From assembly GCA_963921825.1 (NCBI GenBank), contig OY997594.1, forward strand, positions 37,442,557-37,506,556: a DNA stretch of 64,000 nucleotides. Reading direction: 5' to 3'. The notes beneath the pieces were generated by a model. That model was not told where the DNA came from. It saw only the letters and a list, made by a program, of their open reading frames with translations, and made no database searches. How positions within the stretch are numbered: position 1 is the stretch's first letter; each line of letters begins with the position of its first letter. The position numbers and the translations under genes were made by a program. Positions 60,594 through 64,000 of this stretch are shown piece after piece. The DNA comes from Erodium maritimum (taxonomy: Eukaryota > Streptophyta > Magnoliopsida > Geraniales > Geraniaceae).

Positions 60594-60616
60594 AAATGTG
60601 GCCATCTATAGTCTTA

Positions 60617-62652
60617 GAGCATCCACAGTCATCTCGCCGGCTGCCGGCGAGATGGCGCCGACGAGATGGAATAAAGTAATTGGATTAAATCATCTCGCCA
60701 GCTCCCGTCCAGCGAGCTCTACAGTGGGCTGGCGAGGAGGCGCCGGCGAGATGCAAAGAATTTTAGTTTTTTAATGTTTTTTTTTATTTTAAACCAGATT
60801 TTGAATAGAAAAAATACTAAAGATCGATAAGATGGAACGCCCGATAACATAAAAGGATAGAGGTACTCATTAAAACAACGCAAATAAAAAGAAACCAACA
60901 CAAAGGAAAATAAAAACCAAGGAAAGTAATACAAAGGAAACTACACCAACTAACATCTAGGCGTCTCCAAATTTATTCCAGAGATGTTCGACAAGATCGT
61001 CCTTCAAACGGTAATGCATACGTTCACTTTGCATCCTCTCAGTGTTTCCAAGTATGACATTGGTCGGGACGAAGCCTCCTCGTGAAATATGTGGTTGACT
61101 TGGACTACCTTCTTCTGTTTGTTCACGATACCCGTCGTACGTATGACGTTCAACCTCAACTATCATATTGTGCAGTATAATGCACACATTCATGACCAAA
61201 CCGATCGACTTGGGAGCCCACAAGCGGGTCGGTTGTTTGATAATGTGAAACCGAGCTTGTAGTACGCCGAAAGCTCGTTCCACATCCTTCCTGCACACTT
61301 CTTGGATTTCAGCGTACTTCTTCTACTTCGGCGTTGACGGTAACAAAATTGTTTTTACGAACACTGGCCACGAAGGGTAAATACCGTCAGCAAGATAATA
61401 AGGAAGTGTGTAATCATTACCATTTATCGTGTAAGCAACCGGTGGTTGCCAACCGTTGATAACGTCCGCGAACAGCTTCGAATGATTTAGGACCGTCAAA
61501 TCGTTGTTCGACCCCGCCATGCCGAAGAAAGAGTGCCAAATCCATAAGTCACGAGTTGCAACCGCCTCAAGGACAATGGTTGGTCGATTACCGTGGTCCC
61601 TTCGGGAATGTGAACCTCGAAGGGCCTTTGGGTAGTTCTTCCATTCCCAGTACATGCAGTCAAGACTTCCAAGCATGCATGGGAATCCGCGCGCTTCATT
61701 AACCGCCAAAATGTGGTCCATATCAGCTTGTGTAGGCTTCCGCCGGTATGTAGCACCAAAGACTTTATTCAGTGCACTGCATAAAGTGCGCAAACATTCC
61801 AAAGCCGTTGTTTCCCCTATCTTCACATACTCGTCCAACGCATCAGCTGCAATTCCGTAACATAATTGCCTAATGGCGGCAGTACATTTCTGATAAGGAG
61901 ATAATGAAACTTGACCCAATGCATCAAACCTTTCCTTGAAGTAATCGTCGTGCTGCTCCAATGCATGAACGATACGGAGGAACACCGACTTTGGCATTCT
62001 AAACCGACGCCGAAACTGCACCTCGGTGTACACAGGGTTGGTGTTGAAGTAGTAATTCATTAACCGTTCGTTTGCGGCTACCCGGTCACGTCTAATGTAT
62101 TTGCGCTTCTTTGGTGGAGAATCACCAAAGCGTCGTCCAACATCTCCTCGGTTGACAGACAGTCTTCGAGCATGTCATTCAAAATAGAATCGAATTCCAT
62201 ATCCTCAGGATCGATTTCCATGATGACGGACAAAGAAGGATGAGTGTCGGGACGATTCTTTATGATGAGAAGGATGAATAGTAGAGAGTGTGTGCATTTT
62301 TAGTTTGTGAGGGTGGGTTTATATAAGGTTTTATGTTAGGTTTATCATAAATGTTGTAGTTATGGTGAGCGACGATCAAGTTTATTCGATTGGACGTACA
62401 AATATTTGTTGGATAATATAGGTGATGTTTAATTTTCAAAACAAATAGCATTGAAACCAAGCATTTTTTAATTGGACAAAAAAGATTTCTGAGATCATCA
62501 TCTCATCTCGCCGGCGTGGACTGCCAGCGAGAAGCACGTCGCCAGCGGTCCTCGCCAGCGAGCATCTCGCCTGCTCCTCGCCAGCTCCCCGCCTGCTCCT
62601 CGTCGGCGACATCATCTCGCCAGCTGCTCCTCACCCACGACTGTGGGTGCTC
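60617..62652 (-). mobile_element. PIF/Harbinger DNA transposon, nearly complete
   Basis: The 2036-bp element has terminal inverted repeats gagcatccacagt and the complement of gagcacccacagt, and the 3-bp target duplication TTA at 60614-60616 and 62653-62655, as PIF/Harbinger requires. Both subterminal regions are GC-rich and full of ctcgccagc/ctcgccggc motifs. It encodes one transposase on the minus strand; the second, Myb-like Harbinger protein is absent. Confidence 0.92.
60957..62221 (-). pseudogene. Harbinger transposase with one stop and one frameshift
   Basis: A DDE nuclease-type transposase that cuts and rejoins the element. It begins at ATG 62221 with MEIDPEDMEFDSILNDML; a frameshift near 62135 leads into DSPPKKRKYIRRDR, a likely nuclear localisation signal, and the main frame. 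DDE residues are visible: Asp in LGSLDCMYWEWKN, Asp in MAGSNNDLTVL and Glu in RKDVERAFGVLQAR. A single TAG at 61323-61325 separates STPK from KKYAEIQE; the same frame then continues to 60957. Total span is about 421 codons, normal for plant PIF transposases. Only two small lesions suggest fairly recent activity. Confidence 0.9.
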
Positions 62653-62655
62653 TTA

Positions 62656-63094
62656 GCTATATATATATTTTTCTAAAACGACATAAATATTCTGAAATTT
62701 TGTGTGTGAGAATAAAAATATTTAGATAATTTTATATTTAACTGTACTTAAATAAAAATAGTCAATGGAGAGAAAACACAAGCTTCTTAATAAAACTCGT
62801 TAAGACACTCTCTTCAAGCATCTTTCTTTACCGCCGCCAAAGCCACCGTATCCCTATCTAGGGATTTTGAGTGGTCTTCTTCAAAATCCGGCGGGACCAC
62901 TGCATTGTTCAAGGTATTTACCATCTTGCCACTACCATCGCTTCCAACCAGCTAGGGTTTGCATATTCCTTATGCTGCTTCAATCTTCAATGTTTTTTCG
63001 AGCTTACACAACTACGTAACTGTAATACTCGCAATCAAATGAGATGTTTTGACCGGCCAGGTTTTTGAATTTCGCTCTGCAGTTTATTCTCTCG
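62656..63094 (+). promoter_or_regulatory. MIRO 5' flank and 5' UTR, possibly with a leader intron
   Basis: The region is AT-rich to 62790, then CT-rich leader-like. A donor-like tcaaggtatttacc at about 62908 and the acceptor-like ctctgcag at 63081, 14 bp before the ATG, suggest an intron in the 5' UTR. This is inferred from splice consensus only. Confidence 0.4.
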
Positions 63095-63312
63095 ATGGCC
63101 AAAGCTGCAGCTGGAGCTGTGAACCCTGGCGGCCGGACCGGCGTACGAATTGTGGTTGCCGGCGATCATGGGACCGGAAAGTCGAGCTTGATTGTCACCG
63201 CTGCCGCTGATACTTTTCCGACCAATGTCCCGCCAATCTTGCCGCCTACGAGGTTGCCTGAGGATTTCTATCCCGATCGAATTCCAATCACCATCATTGA
63301 CACCGCTTCTAG
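63095..63312 (+). CDS. MIRO: Mitochondrial Rho GTPase (MIRO), first coding exon, gene cut by window end
   Basis: MIRO proteins are outer-mitochondrial-membrane GTPases with two GTPase domains around EF hands, linking mitochondria to transport and ER contact (family knowledge). The exon starts at ATG 63095 and ends at the donor ttctaggtaatt after base 63312, with two bases of a split Arg codon. The encoded 72 residues include the P-loop AGDHGTGKSSLI, FPTNVPPILPPTRLP and IPITIIDTAS, close to plant MIRO N termini, perhaps nearest the MIRO2 type with its GGRT start. Only the beginning of GTPase domain 1 is visible; the next exon is beyond 64000. Confidence 0.9.
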
Positions 63313-64000
63313 GTAATTTTGACGTTAAATTGCAAATATTCAGCTGAGGGATTGAGTTGTAGGGAAATGTAGTCTCAGTCAAGTCTCATCTGATTTTTCT
63401 ATCGCTGAGCTATGTCTGCCTGATTATCAGGAGAACTTGGGTATTCTTATTTTTGAATTGGCATAAAATAATTAATGTTTTTTTATTGAAAGAACTCCAT
63501 GTCACCTCATTGTACTGAAGTCAAACATTTCACCTTATTAATTCTCAAAATGTATCAAAATCTGTTAAGTGTGACTAACGCCGTGAAATACCATGGAAAC
63601 TTCAACTTTTTGTTTATTCTCAAATCATAACTTCAACTTTTCGTTTATTGCCAAATCATAACCATGAACTATCAACTTTTTCTGTTACTCACTTAACGGC
63701 CGTTAGACTTGCGGACGGAAAATGCAATAGTTGCTGGTCAACATTACTACATGAAAATTTACGTTTGCTTAGTTAGGATTTAGCAATAAACGAAAGGTGT
63801 GCGTACGGACATGGAGTAACCCCTTTTTTTATTCTAATGTCATATGAAACTATACTTATTGTTACTTTGTTTTGGGAAACACTCTAATTAAACATCAAGC
63901 CATGTAAACTGTTCTGTGATGTTAATTAAAGTAGGAAACAAGAGTTGGTACATTAATTTTTGCACTGCTGCGTGGTTTAATTGAAACCAAAATCCCAAAA
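63313..64000 (+). other. MIRO intron 1 (partial)
   Basis: No coding exon follows before the window end. The intron carries the dispersed repeat shared with the YIP1 intron. Confidence 0.6.
63527..63806 (-). repeat. Dispersed repeat in MIRO intron 1
   Basis: Inverted relative of 19372-19676, sharing ttaattctcaaaatgtatca, cacttaacggccgtta and aataaacgaaaggtg. Similarity ends sharply on both sides. Confidence 0.75.

Overview
This is nuclear DNA from a flowering plant, most likely a eudicot. Three plant housekeeping or stress-type genes have short GT-AG introns, and they sit in a sea of plant-type transposable elements: Ty3/gypsy and Ty1/copia LTR elements, LINEs, a SINE, MULE-type foldback elements, PIF/Harbinger, a CACTA end and a Helitron-like end. 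No bacterial, organellar or viral gene was seen. The species cannot be named from the sequence alone.

Only three host genes are well supported. (1) A three-exon short-chain dehydrogenase/reductase on the minus strand (8132-9169), of the glucose/ribitol dehydrogenase-like plant group, has a TATA box and G-box/ABRE-type promoter motifs. (2) A six-exon YIP1-family Golgi/ER membrane protein gene on the minus strand (16379-20109) has an apparent one-base disruption at its last splice junction. (3) The first coding exon of a mitochondrial Rho GTPase (MIRO) lies on the plus strand (63095-63312), and the rest of that gene runs out of the window. A possible spliced unit at 34560-38974, ending in a PWI-like domain, is weak.

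Layout. 1-4705: a TIR element, cut by the window start, holding a solo LTR. 4706-7620: transposon ends and a LINE tail. 7621-9430: SDR gene and promoter. 9934-13600: MULE-type elements, two with perfect 9-bp target duplications. 13600-16370: non-coding, tandem repeats. 16379-20110: YIP1 gene with an intronic SINE and an intronic repeat. 20460-26335: decayed LINE plus an abutting LINE ORF1 piece. 27170-34071: two gypsy LTRs head to head, forming a palindrome of about 5.4 kb. 34072-39633: gene-like pieces ending at a Helitron-like 3' terminus. 40438-52477: a solo gypsy LTR split by an 8.45-kb copia element. 53083-57260: an ORF1-only LINE split by a solo copia LTR. 57822-59280: copia pol fragment. 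59679-60609: short retroposon with 16-bp duplications. 60614-62655: nearly intact PIF/Harbinger element. 62656-64000: start of MIRO.

Nested insertions can be ordered from target-site duplications readable in the sequence: cgaac, atgta, tccta and ctttg for LTR elements, two 9-bp MULE duplications, two 16-bp retroposon duplications, and TTA for Harbinger. No new defence or metabolic system is evident. The most unusual items are the palindromic LTR pair, the recently inserted but decayed copia element, the YIP1 junction defect, and one repeat shared by introns of two different genes.
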